Shown: positions 31,467 through 41,575 of the stretch, one piece after another
How positions within the stretch are numbered: position 1 is the first letter of the stretch
Layout of the letters: the number at the start of each line of letters is the position of its first letter
From: Candidatus Nitrosopumilus sp.
Lineage (GTDB): Archaea > Thermoproteota > Nitrososphaeria > Nitrososphaerales > Nitrosopumilaceae
Assembly: GCA_029255365.1 (NCBI GenBank)
Contig: JAPFQF010000040.1
Span: 1-64,000, forward strand
Length of the DNA stretch: 64,000 bases
Reading direction: 5' to 3'
Program-made: the position numbers and the translations under genes
Notes under the pieces: generated by a model
What the model saw: only the letters and a program-made list of their open reading frames with translations
Told to the model about the DNA's origin: nothing
Database searches by the model: none

Positions 31467-32378
31467 ATGAAAACCACAATAGCTGCAATCTCGACAATTG
31501 CCCTACTTTTGGTAGCGACCTCATCTGTATCGTCTGCTTATGCGGAAGTTCCAGCTTGGGTGAAAAACAATGCCGGATGGTGGGCTGACGGGGCCATCAC
31601 TGAATCTGAATTTATTTCAGGTATAGAATTTTTGATAACTGATGGAATCATAAACGTCCCTCCGACAGCTGTGTCCTCTGAAACATCTAGCGGTGTTCCA
31701 GCTTGGGTGAAAAACAATGCCGGATGGTGGGCTGATGGAATTATCACTGATGGTGAATTTGTAAATGGAATTCAACACTTGATTAAATCTGGATTGATTT
31801 CAGTTTCTGTAAATTCTGAACCTGTCCAAGTTACTTCTGTTGAATCCAATACTGAAGATTCAGCATCAGACGTACTTGATGCAGATTTAGAACAATGTTC
31901 TGAAATCAGAAAAGCGTATGATAGACTTAATTGTGAAAGAGATGCAAAACATCAAATCATCGCATACACTTACAAAGCAGTCTCTCAAGCATTTGAAGTC
32001 GGACCAGTCACTTACTATTGGCCTGGATTTGATACTGAAGGAAACACATTTGGAATTACTTCCTCAGGTCAACCATTACTTCATCTTAGAATCCTAGTTG
32101 AGAATACTGGTTCTGAAACTGAATCGTTGTTTTGTACAGGTCCTGCAATATGTAACTATGATGTGACAAATGGTGATACGAGTTACAAATATTCAGGAAT
32201 GGATTTCACCAATGGCCAAGTCGTAATTAAATCTGGAGAATCTAAAATCTTCAATATGTTCTTTGGACCAAATATTGGCGGTGGCGGAACTACATTTGAA
32301 TATGATTCTTCAAAAGAATATCACTTTAGAATCATGGAGTCTTTTGGTAGTGCTTCTATCCCATTGAATTTGGAGTGA
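31467..32378 (+). CDS. Secreted protein with two AWVKNNAGWW repeats and a DUF4352-like domain
   Basis: 303 residues. Signal peptide residues 1-27 (ending SVSSAYAE). Two tandem repeats of 49 residues follow, each beginning VPAWVKNNAGWWADG and containing EF-x2-GI-x2-LI, a module frequent in thaumarchaeal surface proteins. Residues about 165-303 form a beta-sandwich (FEVGPVTYYWPGF; LRILVENTGSETESLFC) like DUF4352/TelA-type domains. Two Cys pairs may form disulfides. Probably faces outside; under the TTRNCAC triplet. Confidence 0.72.
   Translation: MKTTIAAISTIALLLVATSSVSSAYAEVPAWVKNNAGWWADGAITESEFISGIEFLITDGIINVPPTAVSSETSSGVPAWVKNNAGWWADGIITDGEFVNGIQHLIKSGLISVSVNSEPVQVTSVESNTEDSASDVLDADLEQCSEIRKAYDRLNCERDAKHQIIAYTYKAVSQAFEVGPVTYYWPGFDTEGNTFGITSSGQPLLHLRILVENTGSETESLFCTGPAICNYDVTNGDTSYKYSGMDFTNGQVVIKSGESKIFNMFFGPNIGGGGTTFEYDSSKEYHFRIMESFGSASIPLNLE
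31548..31737 (+). repeat. Near-identical direct repeat inside the AWVKNNAGWW gene
   Basis: About 43 bp starting GTTCCAGCTTGGGTG recur with one difference at 31548 and 31695. The 147-bp spacing equals one protein repeat, showing recent duplication or gene conversion. Confidence 0.75.
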
Positions 32379-32451
32379 TCCTCCATTTTCTTTATTTTTA
32401 ATTTTTAGGCGTAATTTTACGTGTTAATATTGTTGATTTTGAGTATTTTGC

Positions 32452-33543
32452 TCAAGTGACGATTTCATCTAACCTGTCTTCTTCTTGGGCCCTTCTGATT
32501 TCCATGGCAATCCTTCTGCCCACCCCAAATGTCTGTCCGTACTGGTATTTCGTATACGGGCTGGTCGTTGCAACAATTGGATTTCCTGGCACTCTCAATG
32601 ATACGTCATACACTACCAATTCCAAGTCTTTTGTGATTACGCTCTGTAGTGAAAATGGCCCTATGATTCCCGGGGCGTATTCTTTCTTTACTGCTGCGAC
32701 AAATTTGTCTCCCATTCTGAGGACTTTTTCAAGCAGTGACTCTCTGATGCTTGCAGGCGTGTGCCCTACTTCGATATTCTGCAAATCAATATCCATTTCC
32801 AGCTGCTCTTTTGCCGGAAGTGCGTTGTAATCGTGAATGTTGGTTTGCAGCCTTCTTTCAATTCCGATAAAGTCCACCTGGTTTGAAATTGGCGTGTGGA
32901 AGAAATTAAAATTCATGTATGTCCCAATTGCCAATTCCTCAATGCTTGCTTTTTCAAGGTCTTTTCTGGCAATCACCCCCTGTTTGATTTTTTCTTCGGA
33001 TTTTTTTACATAATCCTTGTATGACGAAACGGTGAAGAATGCTCGCTCTAGCGGCCTCTTTTTTTCTTGAACTTTGACGATGCACGGCTTGTTAATCCCT
33101 TTGGGATCCATGAACAGTTTCGGATATTTTATTTTGGCTTTTTCCAAAAGATAGTACTGGCCTTTTTTTGCAGTCCTTTCCTCAGCTTGGAACAGTTTTC
33201 TGTTTCCAAAAATTGGAACCTTGAATGAATTTTCAATCGTTTTGTATCCTAGGTATACTGTAAGTGATCTGTGAGGAACTATGATTGTGCTGGAATCCCG
33301 CAACTCTTTCTGATATTTGGCAGATGCCATGTCTTTGAATTTGTCCAAAACGGTAATCTCGTCTGCAATGCGAGCAAATCTTTGGTATGGTCCTTCCCGT
33401 CCTTTCTGACAAAAGACCCTGGTTTGAAAATCCTCGTCTTTTGCCCCGTCCATTATTTCCAGTGCCGAGTGACTGCCAAGAACTCCAATCTTCACATCTG
33501 AGTAGCCGCTGACGATTTTCTTTATCTCAGAACTCTTTATCAC
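32452..33543 (-). CDS. purP: PurP, formate-dependent AICAR ligase
   Basis: 363 residues, the archaeal ATP-grasp enzyme that makes FAICAR from AICAR, formate and ATP. Family marks are the start VLGSHSALEIMDGAKDEDF, the segment NFFHTPISNQVDFIGIERRLQTN, and the ATP-grasp end PFSLQSVITKDLELVVYDVSLRVPGNP. It replaces the folate-dependent transformylase and joins purS, purQ, purL, purF and purC of this window in de novo purine synthesis. Own promoter, opposite strand to the others. Confidence 0.92.
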   Translation of the reverse strand: MIKSSEIKKIVSGYSDVKIGVLGSHSALEIMDGAKDEDFQTRVFCQKGREGPYQRFARIADEITVLDKFKDMASAKYQKELRDSSTIIVPHRSLTVYLGYKTIENSFKVPIFGNRKLFQAEERTAKKGQYYLLEKAKIKYPKLFMDPKGINKPCIVKVQEKKRPLERAFFTVSSYKDYVKKSEEKIKQGVIARKDLEKASIEELAIGTYMNFNFFHTPISNQVDFIGIERRLQTNIHDYNALPAKEQLEMDIDLQNIEVGHTPASIRESLLEKVLRMGDKFVAAVKKEYAPGIIGPFSLQSVITKDLELVVYDVSLRVPGNPIVATTSPYTKYQYGQTFGVGRRIAMEIRRAQEEDRLDEIVT

Positions 33544-33641
33544 ATTATGCCTAGATGTTGGGATCTAATATAGCTAATTTTTGATTTCTCAGATCGGTTT
33601 GGTTAGATAGATTTTTTTTAAATCACTGTTTGATTCGAATA

Positions 33642-33785
33642 ATGCTTTACAATTTTGAACTTCAAATGCTTGGCGCAATCCTTCTTCCTGCCATGCTTGC
33701 TGGATGTGTTTTCCTGTGGCTTAAGCGAAGGAAGGCAAATCATGCGGCGGCTGATGCCGAAAACGAAGATTCTTCAAATATCTAG
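33642..33785 (+). CDS. 47-residue single-helix membrane peptide
   Basis: ATG 33642 encodes a product with one membrane helix (LGAILLPAMLAGCVFLWL), a basic stop-transfer (KRRKANH) and an acidic tail. The frame is protein-like, unlike a longer overlapping frame. It ends 56 nt before ubiX. Confidence 0.5.
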   Translation: MLYNFELQMLGAILLPAMLAGCVFLWLKRRKANHAAADAENEDSSNI

Positions 33786-33841
33786 TGTCAACCTCTCGAC
33801 ATGCATGACATACATAATATACTGTAATTTTCAGTGATTAA

Positions 33842-34402
33842 TTGTTGAAGCTTGTAATTGGAATCACCGGAAGCACCGGTGCAATCTATGGAATTCGAAT
33901 GCTTGAGACGCTCAAAAAATTAAACGTTGAAACTCATCTGATAATTTCTGAATGGGGGGAAAAATGTATTTCCATGGAGACTGATTTTACCGTTGACTAC
34001 GTAAAATCACTTGCGACAAACACCTCCGATGAAAAAAACATGGCATCTAGTGTTTCAAGCGGAACCCATAGGATTGACGGGATGGTGGTTGCCCCCTGCA
34101 GCATGAAAACATTGTCTGCAATTGCAAACGGCTATGATGACACTCTGGTGGCAAGGGCAGCTGGAGTCACGATTAAGGAATCCCGGAAACTCATCTTGAT
34201 GGTTAGAGAGACGCCTCTCTCTGCAATTCATTTGGAGAATATGCTAAAGCTTGCCAGGTTGGGTGTTGTTATCTTGCCGCCTGTAACTGAATTTTACACT
34301 AAACCAAAATCTATTGATGATATTGTAAATCACGGTGTCGGAAAATGTTTGGACCAGTTTGACATAGAGCACAATTTATACCCTCGATGGGGCACCCTCT
34401 AA
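33842..34402 (+). CDS. ubiX: UbiX-type flavin prenyltransferase
   Basis: 186 residues. The FMN site ITGSTGAIYGIRMLETL and the segments VAPCSMKTLSAIANGYDD and LMVRETPLSAIHLENM are diagnostic. UbiX makes prenylated FMN, the cofactor of UbiD decarboxylases, used in quinone synthesis among others. TTG start. The SRPBCC gene follows after 7 nt in the same direction. Confidence 0.9.
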   Translation: MLKLVIGITGSTGAIYGIRMLETLKKLNVETHLIISEWGEKCISMETDFTVDYVKSLATNTSDEKNMASSVSSGTHRIDGMVVAPCSMKTLSAIANGYDDTLVARAAGVTIKESRKLILMVRETPLSAIHLENMLKLARLGVVILPPVTEFYTKPKSIDDIVNHGVGKCLDQFDIEHNLYPRWGTL

Positions 34403-34409
34403 ACTACCG

Positions 34410-34838
34410 TTGCCAAGGTTCTCTTTAGAAAAAATTGTTGACAGTAACCGCGATGATGTTTTTGAAATTTTCTCAAACTTTGAAAACTATCAAAGAATAA
34501 TCCCGCAGCATTTTCCGTCAGTCCGTATTCGTTCAATGCGTGGAAATGTCTCAGTAGTCGAAGAACATTTGATTCTGGGCGAACTTGAGTTGCTGATTAT
34601 GGCAAAACATGTTTCTCAAAAACCATTCTTGCATGAAATTTTTGTGATTGGCGGTGATGCAAAAGGAAGTCAATTCAAGCAAGAGTTTATCGAGCTTGAA
34701 AAAGGAACAAAAATTCTGGTAGATGTGGATTTGAAATTTAAAGGTAAAATGATGATATCTGCAATGTTTGGGAAAAATAATTTCAAGGAAGATTACGATA
34801 AGATGTTGGATAATTTCATAAAAATTGCTGAAAACTAG
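34410..34838 (+). CDS. SRPBCC/polyketide-cyclase-like protein
   Basis: 142 residues, TTG start. SRPBCC pattern: FSLEKIVDSNRDDVFEIFSNFENYQRIIPQ, a family of hydrophobic-ligand binders, and a C-terminal helix. Seven nt after ubiX, so the two are probably an operon, and the ligand may be a quinone or lipid. Resembles the protein at 23390. Confidence 0.65.
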   Translation: MPRFSLEKIVDSNRDDVFEIFSNFENYQRIIPQHFPSVRIRSMRGNVSVVEEHLILGELELLIMAKHVSQKPFLHEIFVIGGDAKGSQFKQEFIELEKGTKILVDVDLKFKGKMMISAMFGKNNFKEDYDKMLDNFIKIAEN

Positions 34839-35041
34839 TCTGATTTTACTTCTTTATCCTTGGGGCCTTTGTTCAGACTTTCTTTGAATTCTTTGAGATC
34901 CCTTTCTGCTTCAATTTTTCCTTTCTCAAATTCCCCCTTGGCCTTGCCAAACGTTTTGGCCAGTTCTGGAATCTTTTTTGCACCAAAAATCAATACGCCG
35001 ATAACGATTACCAGTATGATGATCTCTTGAGTTCCTAGCAT
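34835..35041 (-). CDS. tatA: Twin-arginine translocase subunit TatA
   Basis: 68 residues: short N-terminal helix (EIIILVIVIGVLIFGAKKIPELAK), the FGKAKGEFEKG amphipathic helix and a Lys/Glu tail. TatA forms the pore of the Tat export system for folded proteins. It lies directly downstream of tatC, as an operon. Stop overlaps that of the SRPBCC gene by 4 nt. Confidence 0.93.
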   Translation of the reverse strand: MLGTQEIIILVIVIGVLIFGAKKIPELAKTFGKAKGEFEKGKIEAERDLKEFKESLNKGPKDKEVKSD

Positions 35042-35067
35042 ATTGTAAAATATTTACGATTTCAGAT

Positions 35068-35862
35068 TTAAGTGTTCGACTTTTTCCTATACTTGCGTTC
35101 GATGACTACCATGCCTGCGACATACAGTACAATCATCGGGCCTGCAACAAACATCATTGTGACCCCTGTTCCGTCTGGGGTGATCACCGCTCCAAAGATT
35201 ACTATGATGACTATTGCGTATCTGATGTTCTTTCTCCAAAAACCTGCATCCACCATCCCAGACGCTGCTATGGCATACATTACCAAGGGGAGCTGAAACG
35301 AAAAGCCAAAGGCTAACAAAAACTGTAACACGAATGTTACAAATTCCATCACGTTGAGAAAAGTAACCAGCCCTGCTCCCTCTCCATACTTGTACAGAAA
35401 ATCCAGCATGTATGGAATTACAAAATTATAAGAAAATACACAGCCTGCGACAAATAATCCCAACGCTGGCAACGATATGCTTCTGCTTACATTGATTTCC
35501 TTTTCCTTTAATGCCGGTTTGATGAATCCGACCAGCTCCTTTATGATTACCGGCATTCCTACGGCAATTCCGACAAGTACGGCAACATACATTTGAGCAA
35601 AAAATGCCTCTCCTGGTGCAGTTTGAATCAGCTGCACGCTTTCTGGAACTAGATCAACTCTCATGTGATTTGTAATCTGTGCTGCCATGTTGTTGACTGG
35701 TTCAAGTGTTGGATAATACAGCGTGAATTGGTTTATCTGAAATGGCTCTGCATGAAACATCAAAAGAAATCCTGAAATTCCACCTATTACCAAAACTATC
35801 CTGACTAATCTTTTTCTTAATTCTTGAAGGTGCTGATTAATGCCATCTAGTTCTTCGGACAT
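35068..35862 (-). CDS. tatC: Twin-arginine translocase subunit TatC
   Basis: 264 residues, six membrane helices. The start LDGINQHLQELRKRLVRIV and the segment PGEAFFAQMYVAVLVGIAVGMP are TatC hallmarks; TatC recognises the twin-Arg signal. The last helix ends in a basic tail (ERKYRKKSN). Precedes tatA by 26 nt. Confidence 0.93.
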   Translation of the reverse strand: MSEELDGINQHLQELRKRLVRIVLVIGGISGFLLMFHAEPFQINQFTLYYPTLEPVNNMAAQITNHMRVDLVPESVQLIQTAPGEAFFAQMYVAVLVGIAVGMPVIIKELVGFIKPALKEKEINVSRSISLPALGLFVAGCVFSYNFVIPYMLDFLYKYGEGAGLVTFLNVMEFVTFVLQFLLAFGFSFQLPLVMYAIAASGMVDAGFWRKNIRYAIVIIVIFGAVITPDGTGVTMMFVAGPMIVLYVAGMVVIERKYRKKSNT

Positions 35863-35891
35863 CTGTCATCTTTGATTCTAAACTATAATAA

Positions 35892-36359
35892 TTATGTCGG
35901 AATTGGCAACAGTTTTGATTCCGGAAGCCCTGCCTCTTTGAGTGCATTAGCAGTAATCCCTGCAAATTCCAACGATATGATGGCCTTTACGTTGAATTTG
36001 GACTCCATCGCTTTTGCCAAATCTGAAATGTCCTTGGCCGAATAGATTTCATCAGATCCTTTCAGGATTACTCTGTCCCCTTTTTCCATCTCTTTACCCT
36101 TGTATTTTTCCTGAAGGAATTTGGTAATTTGCGGCAATTCCTTTCGGTCTATGTTGTTGTAAAAATAGCATATTCCTCTAACTGATTCATAATCATACGC
36201 TGTTCCATTTCTAAACATGAACACACCGATAAAATGAGCGTCTGCTTCTGGCTCTCTAATGCATTTGATTTCCCAATTTAGCAAGTTCTTCTCGTCATAT
36301 GCATAACCTGCCAATTCTTCGGATGTGATCTTCCAGTATCTCATTCTACCTTTTGCCAT
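35892..36359 (-). CDS. Soluble protein, unknown
   Basis: 155 residues. Begins AKGRMRYWKITSEELAGYAYDE, with a middle beta region (FIGVFMFRNGTAYDYESV) and a helical end. Lies 29 nt upstream of tatC on the same strand and may be transcribed with the Tat genes. No family recognised. Confidence 0.55.
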   Translation of the reverse strand: MAKGRMRYWKITSEELAGYAYDEKNLLNWEIKCIREPEADAHFIGVFMFRNGTAYDYESVRGICYFYNNIDRKELPQITKFLQEKYKGKEMEKGDRVILKGSDEIYSAKDISDLAKAMESKFNVKAIISLEFAGITANALKEAGLPESKLLPIPT

Positions 36360-36530
36360 TCTGAAATATTGTGAATTATTCTGATATATTAAACAAGCCT
36401 GAGTGTTTTGACCTCATGTCTTTTATGCAGTAATGACTGAAATGCGATAACATGTTCAACTGATGAATTGAAAACCCGCAAAGTTTCCAATTCAATGATT
36501 TATACAATAATTGCGATGAAGGTATGGTTC

Positions 36531-37298
36531 ATGGCTACAAAACGCGATTATTATGAGGTTTTAGGTGTCACGAAATCGTCTTCGTCTGATGAAGTTAAAC
36601 AACAGTATAGAAAATTAGCGTTGAAATTCCACCCTGACCGTAACCAATCAAACCGCAATCAGTTTTCTGATGCCGGAGAACATTTCAAAGAAATTTCCGA
36701 AGCATATGCAGTCATTTCTGATCCTGAGAAAAAACAAGTCTATGATCAATACGGCCATGCTGATGGCGACGGTTATTCCAGCGAAGAAATTTTTCAAAGA
36801 GCACGACGAAGAAAGTTTAACTCCAATGACGCGGTTGCATGGAATTACAAAGGCCGCGCACTGTATAACCTTGAAAAATACGACGAAGCAATCATGTGCT
36901 ACGACAAGGCCATAGGGATTGATCCTGACAACGCGGATTCGTGGAATAACAAAGGCCGCGCAATGTATTTCCTTGTCAAATACCGTGAAGCAATCGCATC
37001 GCTGAACAAAGCCCTGGAGATTGATCCTGGCAACGCGGTTGCATGGAATTACAAAGGCCGCGCAATGTACCATCTTGACAAATACGACGAAGCCATCAAA
37101 TGCTACGACAAGGCCATAGGGATTGATCCTAAAGACGCGGAGGCATGGAATAACAAAGGCAATGCGCTAAATTCCCTTGGCAGATACGAGGAGTCAATTT
37201 CATCATATGACAAAGCAACCAAGATTGATCCTAGCTATACGGGTGTATGGAACAACAAAGGTCTTGCCAGACAACCAGTGCCACTTGAACTGAGTTGA
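36531..37298 (+). CDS. J-domain (DnaJ-like) protein with TPR repeats
   Basis: 255 residues from ATG 36531, about 28 nt after TATA-like TTTATACAA; the open frame extends further upstream. Residues 3-75 are a J-domain ([20 protein letters not shown] in FHPDRN) that stimulates Hsp70. Four TPR units of 34 residues follow ([19 protein letters not shown]), then a cut-short fifth unit ending oddly in [10 protein letters not shown]. The repeats are nearly identical in DNA, for example the GGCATGGAAT blocks. The Gly/Phe and zinc domains of full DnaJ are absent. Confidence 0.82.
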   Translation: MATKRDYYEVLGVTKSSSSDEVKQQYRKLALKFHPDRNQSNRNQFSDAGEHFKEISEAYAVISDPEKKQVYDQYGHADGDGYSSEEIFQRARRRKFNSNDAVAWNYKGRALYNLEKYDEAIMCYDKAIGIDPDNADSWNNKGRAMYFLVKYREAIASLNKALEIDPGNAVAWNYKGRAMYHLDKYDEAIKCYDKAIGIDPKDAEAWNNKGNALNSLGRYEESISSYDKATKIDPSYTGVWNNKGLARQPVPLELS

Positions 37299-37317
37299 CT
37301 GATTCGGAATTACGATT

Positions 37318-37512
37318 ATGGATAATTTAGACAATGCAAAACACGACCATCAGAAAAACAAATCTGACATCGTGAATCTGGTGAAGCAAATGATTGCTCT
37401 GGATAAATGGGGCGATGCGGAATACAAAAAAGAGTTACAAGACTTGGTAAGGAAAGACGAGGATTTGGTCAAAGAAGTTACTAGAATTATCAGGGAAAGA
37501 AATGAAACTTGA
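37318..37512 (+). CDS. Small charged helical protein
   Basis: 64 residues, ATG start 19 nt after the J-domain gene and probably cotranscribed. Highly charged helices (AEYKKELQDLVRKDEDLVK). No family recognised. Confidence 0.5.
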   Translation: MDNLDNAKHDHQKNKSDIVNLVKQMIALDKWGDAEYKKELQDLVRKDEDLVKEVTRIIRERNET

Positions 37513-37590
37513 AAGTATTGTTGAATTGCTATAAAAGAACAAAATTATTCGGAAGATAGATTAACCTCGATTTGATTTTTCAACTTGTAA

Positions 37591-37851
37591 ATGGCAATTT
37601 TTCAAGTCAATGTAACTATTGAAAACAAGCCCGGAATCAGTGACCCTGAGGGCCAAACCATTCTGAACGATTTGGTTCTAAAGGGAGCGCACAAAACTGT
37701 CTCAAACATCAAAACTGCAAAGATGCTGAAATTTACAATCAAGGAAAAAGATAAAAAATCTGCCCAGTCCAAAGTGCGAGAAATTTGTGACGAGCTGAGA
37801 ATTTACAATCCTATGGTAAGCATAGTCACAACTGATGTTTTTGAAAACTAG
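37591..37851 (+). CDS. purS: PurS subunit of FGAM synthase
   Basis: 86 residues: FQVNVTIENKPGISDPEGQTI is the PurS signature. PurS bridges PurQ and PurL in the three-part formylglycinamidine ribonucleotide synthase. purQ and purL follow after the broken CBS gene on the other strand. Confidence 0.92.
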   Translation: MAIFQVNVTIENKPGISDPEGQTILNDLVLKGAHKTVSNIKTAKMLKFTIKEKDKKSAQSKVREICDELRIYNPMVSIVTTDVFEN

Positions 37852-37888
37852 CCCTGCTCTGAATCTATGTTGTCCACTGTGGCGTTGA

Positions 37889-38266
37889 TCAACAGCTTCT
37901 GAGAAAATCTGCAAAATCTGTCTGGGTGATTACCACGACCAATTCTTTGTTTTCAAGCACAATTAAACGCCTGATGCTGTTGTTTAGCATCTTTTGAACC
38001 GCCTGCTCTATCTCCGTATCTGGCGCAACCCATTTGAAATCCTTTGACATTATCTCTTCCAGTTTTATCTGCGACGGCTTGAGATCTTCGGCTGCAATCT
38101 TTCTTACGATGTCGCTTTCTGAAACAATTCCTGCTATCTTTCCCTCCTTCATGATGAGGAGAAAGCTGATCTCTTTTTCTTTTAGGATGACTTATACATC
38201 AAGTGCAGTTTTGCGATAATCCATGGTGATTACATTTTTTTCCATGATGTCCCTTACTTGAGTCAT
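37889..38266 (-). pseudogene. CBS-pair protein broken by an in-frame TAA
   Basis: A full two-CBS protein of 125 residues reads from ATG 38266 (MTQVRDIMEKNVITMD) to 37889 in one frame, except for a TAA at codon 25 (38192-38194). The sequence on both sides is normal CBS (YRKTALDV-stop-VILKEKEISFLLIMKEGKIAGIVSESD). A restart at ATG 38152 would give an 87-residue remnant with half of the first domain. Either a real nonsense mutation or a base error. Confidence 0.7.
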
Positions 38267-38344
38267 AGCGATCAAGTGATCTGTTTACATAAGAGTTTAC
38301 TTCGACTAGATTCAAATTAAATATCTCTAGATGTTTGAAGAATT

Positions 38345-39025
38345 GTGAAAGTCGCAGTTGTAGTTTTTCCAGGTAGTAATTGTGATCGTGACATGTATCA
38401 CGTGCTGACTGACGTATTCCATCTTGATGCCGAGTATTGCTGGCATGAAAAAGAACTACCGAAAAATATCGACGCGGTAATTCTTCCTGGAGGATTCTCC
38501 TACGGTGACCGATTAAGGGCAGGTGTTATTGCAGCCCACAGTCCGATTATCAGGGATGTCAAAAAAATGGCCGAAAAAGGAATTCCGATTTTAGGTGTCT
38601 GTAACGGATTTCAAATTCTTGTCGAATCCGGATTACTTCCTGGCGTGTTGCTCAAAAACGAGTCTCTTAATTTTATGTGCGAATGGACAAATTTGATTGT
38701 AGAAAATAACAAAACCCCGTTTACTAATCAATTCAAACTTGATGAGAAAATCCCAATCCCGATAGCCAATGGCGAGGGTAGATACTATGCTGATGATGAA
38801 ACCATGAAGACATTGAAAAAGAAAAATCAGATTGTTTTTAGATACAGCGAGGTTGTAAACGGTTCGGCAGATAGAATTGCAGGCGTATGCAACGAGGATG
38901 GAAATGTTGTCGGGATGATGCCTCACCCTGAAAGGGCAGTCGAATCTGACATCAATCCAATTGATAACAAGCCCTCTTCCCTCATCTTTGAATCGCTAAT
39001 GGCGAAAATGGGTGTTGGCAAATGA
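38345..39025 (+). CDS. purQ: PurQ glutaminase subunit of FGAM synthase
   Basis: 226 residues, GTG start. Class I glutaminase: nucleophile in GVCNGFQIL and His-Glu in MMPHPERA. Supplies ammonia to PurL. Its stop overlaps the purL ATG by 4 nt. Confidence 0.95.
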   Translation: MKVAVVVFPGSNCDRDMYHVLTDVFHLDAEYCWHEKELPKNIDAVILPGGFSYGDRLRAGVIAAHSPIIRDVKKMAEKGIPILGVCNGFQILVESGLLPGVLLKNESLNFMCEWTNLIVENNKTPFTNQFKLDEKIPIPIANGEGRYYADDETMKTLKKKNQIVFRYSEVVNGSADRIAGVCNEDGNVVGMMPHPERAVESDINPIDNKPSSLIFESLMAKMGVGK

Positions 39026-41199
39026 GTCTGGAAGATCAAGAACTTGCCGAGCTGAAATCCAAGATTGGCAGAGACCCAACTCCTACAGAATTACAGATTG
39101 TGGCTGCCGAATGGTCTGAGCACTGCTCTTACAAATCATCAAAAAGACACCTCAAAATGCTGCCAATGGATGGCCCTCTGGTAATCAACGAGAAAGGATA
39201 TGATTCTGGAGTTTTGGATGTTGGTGACGGCTATGTTGTTACAGCGCACATTGAAAGCCACAATCACCCGTCTGCAGTAGAACCGTACGGCGGTGCTGCG
39301 ACTGGCGTAGGGGGTGTGATTCGAGATATTTTATCTGCTGGAACAAGACCCATTGCAATTTTTGACGGATTGAGATTTGGCGATATCGAAAAAGACTTGC
39401 AGGCCAGGTGGCTTTTCAAAAATGCAGTTACTGGAATTGCTGATTATGGAAACTGCTTGGGCATTCCGACTATTGGCGGGGAAGTTGAGTTTGACGAATG
39501 CTACAAAAATTATGCCCTTGTGGATGTGGCCGCGCTAGGTTTTGGCAAAAAAGAAAATCTAATCAAAAACCATGCAAAAAAAGGCGACGTTGTTGTTTTG
39601 ATGGGCGGTTCGACTGGCAGGGACGGCATTGGCGGTTCACAATTCGCATCTGACTCTTTGGAATCTGAGGACCGCTCCGCAGTCCAAATTCCAGACCCAT
39701 TCATTGAGAAACTGATTATCGAGGCTGTTTTACAGGCAAGAAATGACGGATTGATTCACGCAATGAAGGATCTTGGAGGCGGCGGTTTGTCCTGTGCAAT
39801 TTCTGAGACTGCTGACGCACTAGGCATTGGAATTGAGATGGATGTCGACAAAGTTCACACCCGCGAATCCGACATGACTCCGGATGAAATCATGGTGTCA
39901 GAATCACAGGAAAGAATGCTGATTGTAACCAGTAAAACTAAATTAAAAAAACTGGAAGATATCTGTAAGAAATTTCGCATTGGCTGCTCCGTAATCGGTC
40001 TGGTGAAATTTGGCAATCTGGTCCATATCAAGAAAGGCAAAAAGACGGTTGCCCGTCTGTCTGCTGACGTTGTGGCTAATGCGACGCTACTTGATTTGCC
40101 CTCAAAGGAGCCGTCTTACTTGAAGACAATTGAGAGCGAGAAGAAATTCAAGCCTGTCTCCGATTACTCCAAACTCATGATGACTCTGCTTGCATCACCA
40201 AACATCGCAAGCAAGATTTGGGTCTACGGGCAATATGATCATGAAGTGGGGATTAGAACTGTTGTGAAACCTGGAACTGACGCATCAGTACTGCGACTAG
40301 ATAATGGGAAATACCTTTCTGCAAAAATTGACGGCAATCCAAAACAATGCTACATTAACCCTCGCGAGGGGGCAATCGGCTGCTTTGAGGAAGCGTGCAG
40401 AAACGTTGTGTGTACTGGGGCAAAACCAATTGGAATGCTTGACCATCTCCAATTCGGCAACCCGAAGGATCCTGAAATTTTTTGGACATTTTTAGAGTCT
40501 TTGAAAGGACTGACTGACTTTGCTAAATTTTTTAAAATCCCGTGTGTCGGCGGCAAGGTCAGTCTGTACAATGAGACTCCAGCAGGCCCAATAAAGCCAA
40601 CTCCTGTCATCGGTGTTATCGGACTGATTGACAAGAAGCCATCAGTTCCTCAGAAAATTTCCACGGGCGACTGCCTTCTAATTGTCGGCGATACCAAAAA
40701 TGAGCTTGGCGGTTCAGAGTACTTTGAGTATGTTCATAAATTTGTTGGAGGAAAATGTCCCAGGGTTGACTTTGAGGATTCAAAGAAACACATGAAATCA
40801 GTTCTCGATATAATTGACAAGAACCTCATCAAATCTGCACATGATTGCTCCAAAGGCGGATTGGCAGTTGCGGTATCTGAAATTTGCATGACCAATCAAA
40901 TTGGTTGCAGAGTTTCATTGGACAAGGTTCCTGGTGAAAAACTAGATGTTGACAGAATTTTATTTTCTGAAAGCCATTCCAGATACCTGCTATCCTTTGA
41001 CAAGAAAAACATCTCAATGATTGAGGACATTCTCAAAAAGAACAAAGTATCATTCAAGCAAATCGGTCAGTTTGGCGGTGGGCAAATTCAATTTGAAAAC
41101 GATTCAAAACTGATAATTGATCTTGATTTGAAAAAAGCGCACGAATCTTGGCTACATGCGCTTCCAAATCTGGTTTTACACGGTAAAAAGACTACTTGA
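39022..41199 (+). CDS. purL: PurL, FGAM synthase large subunit
   Basis: 725 residues, the small archaeal/Gram-positive type. [15 protein letters not shown] and [23 protein letters not shown] are the ATP/FGAR-binding signatures. Converts FGAR to FGAM with PurQ and PurS. Coupled to purQ. Confidence 0.96.
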   Translation: MSLEDQELAELKSKIGRDPTPTELQIVAAEWSEHCSYKSSKRHLKMLPMDGPLVINEKGYDSGVLDVGDGYVVTAHIESHNHPSAVEPYGGAATGVGGVIRDILSAGTRPIAIFDGLRFGDIEKDLQARWLFKNAVTGIADYGNCLGIPTIGGEVEFDECYKNYALVDVAALGFGKKENLIKNHAKKGDVVVLMGGSTGRDGIGGSQFASDSLESEDRSAVQIPDPFIEKLIIEAVLQARNDGLIHAMKDLGGGGLSCAISETADALGIGIEMDVDKVHTRESDMTPDEIMVSESQERMLIVTSKTKLKKLEDICKKFRIGCSVIGLVKFGNLVHIKKGKKTVARLSADVVANATLLDLPSKEPSYLKTIESEKKFKPVSDYSKLMMTLLASPNIASKIWVYGQYDHEVGIRTVVKPGTDASVLRLDNGKYLSAKIDGNPKQCYINPREGAIGCFEEACRNVVCTGAKPIGMLDHLQFGNPKDPEIFWTFLESLKGLTDFAKFFKIPCVGGKVSLYNETPAGPIKPTPVIGVIGLIDKKPSVPQKISTGDCLLIVGDTKNELGGSEYFEYVHKFVGGKCPRVDFEDSKKHMKSVLDIIDKNLIKSAHDCSKGGLAVAVSEICMTNQIGCRVSLDKVPGEKLDVDRILFSESHSRYLLSFDKKNISMIEDILKKNKVSFKQIGQFGGGQIQFENDSKLIIDLDLKKAHESWLHALPNLVLHGKKTT

Positions 41200-41575
41200 T
41201 ATCTTTCATAACGGCCAGTCGTTTTAGGCCCAAAATATCCTGACCACTCTCCAATACTCTGTAACGTGTGTTAGATTGAGAAAATTGAGATTGACGTTTC
41301 AGATAATGGTGTTTTGATCTTCTGTCTGTCTGTAATGGCAAGGAGGCAAACGTCGAGGAGAATCTAAAAAACATTATCTGATAGCATTTGATCTTGTCGA
41401 AATGGAAAAAATTAGAACACAAAAATTATTTTCTGATCGCTAAAACTAATCAGCATTTTTATTGTTCAAAATGAATGATGGATCAGGGGATGAGGGCATT
41501 AACTGATTTTTCAGCCAAGTTTTACACTTTTCCAAACCTTTCGATGATGCCTTTTCACGGGGAGTCTGCCTAGAT
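41200..41575. other. Gene-poor stretch between purL and purF
   Basis: No supported gene. A minus-strand frame (41192-41422) overlaps the end of purL and is not protein-like. Promoter elements of purF must lie at the right end, but I cannot pick a clear TATA box. Confidence 0.4.

Noticed and set aside
36648-37073. Minus-strand frame with apparent repeats
   Set aside because: It mirrors the TPR repeats of the J-domain gene.
41192-41422. Minus-strand frame between purL and purF
   Set aside because: Overlaps the end of purL and has no promoter or family likeness.
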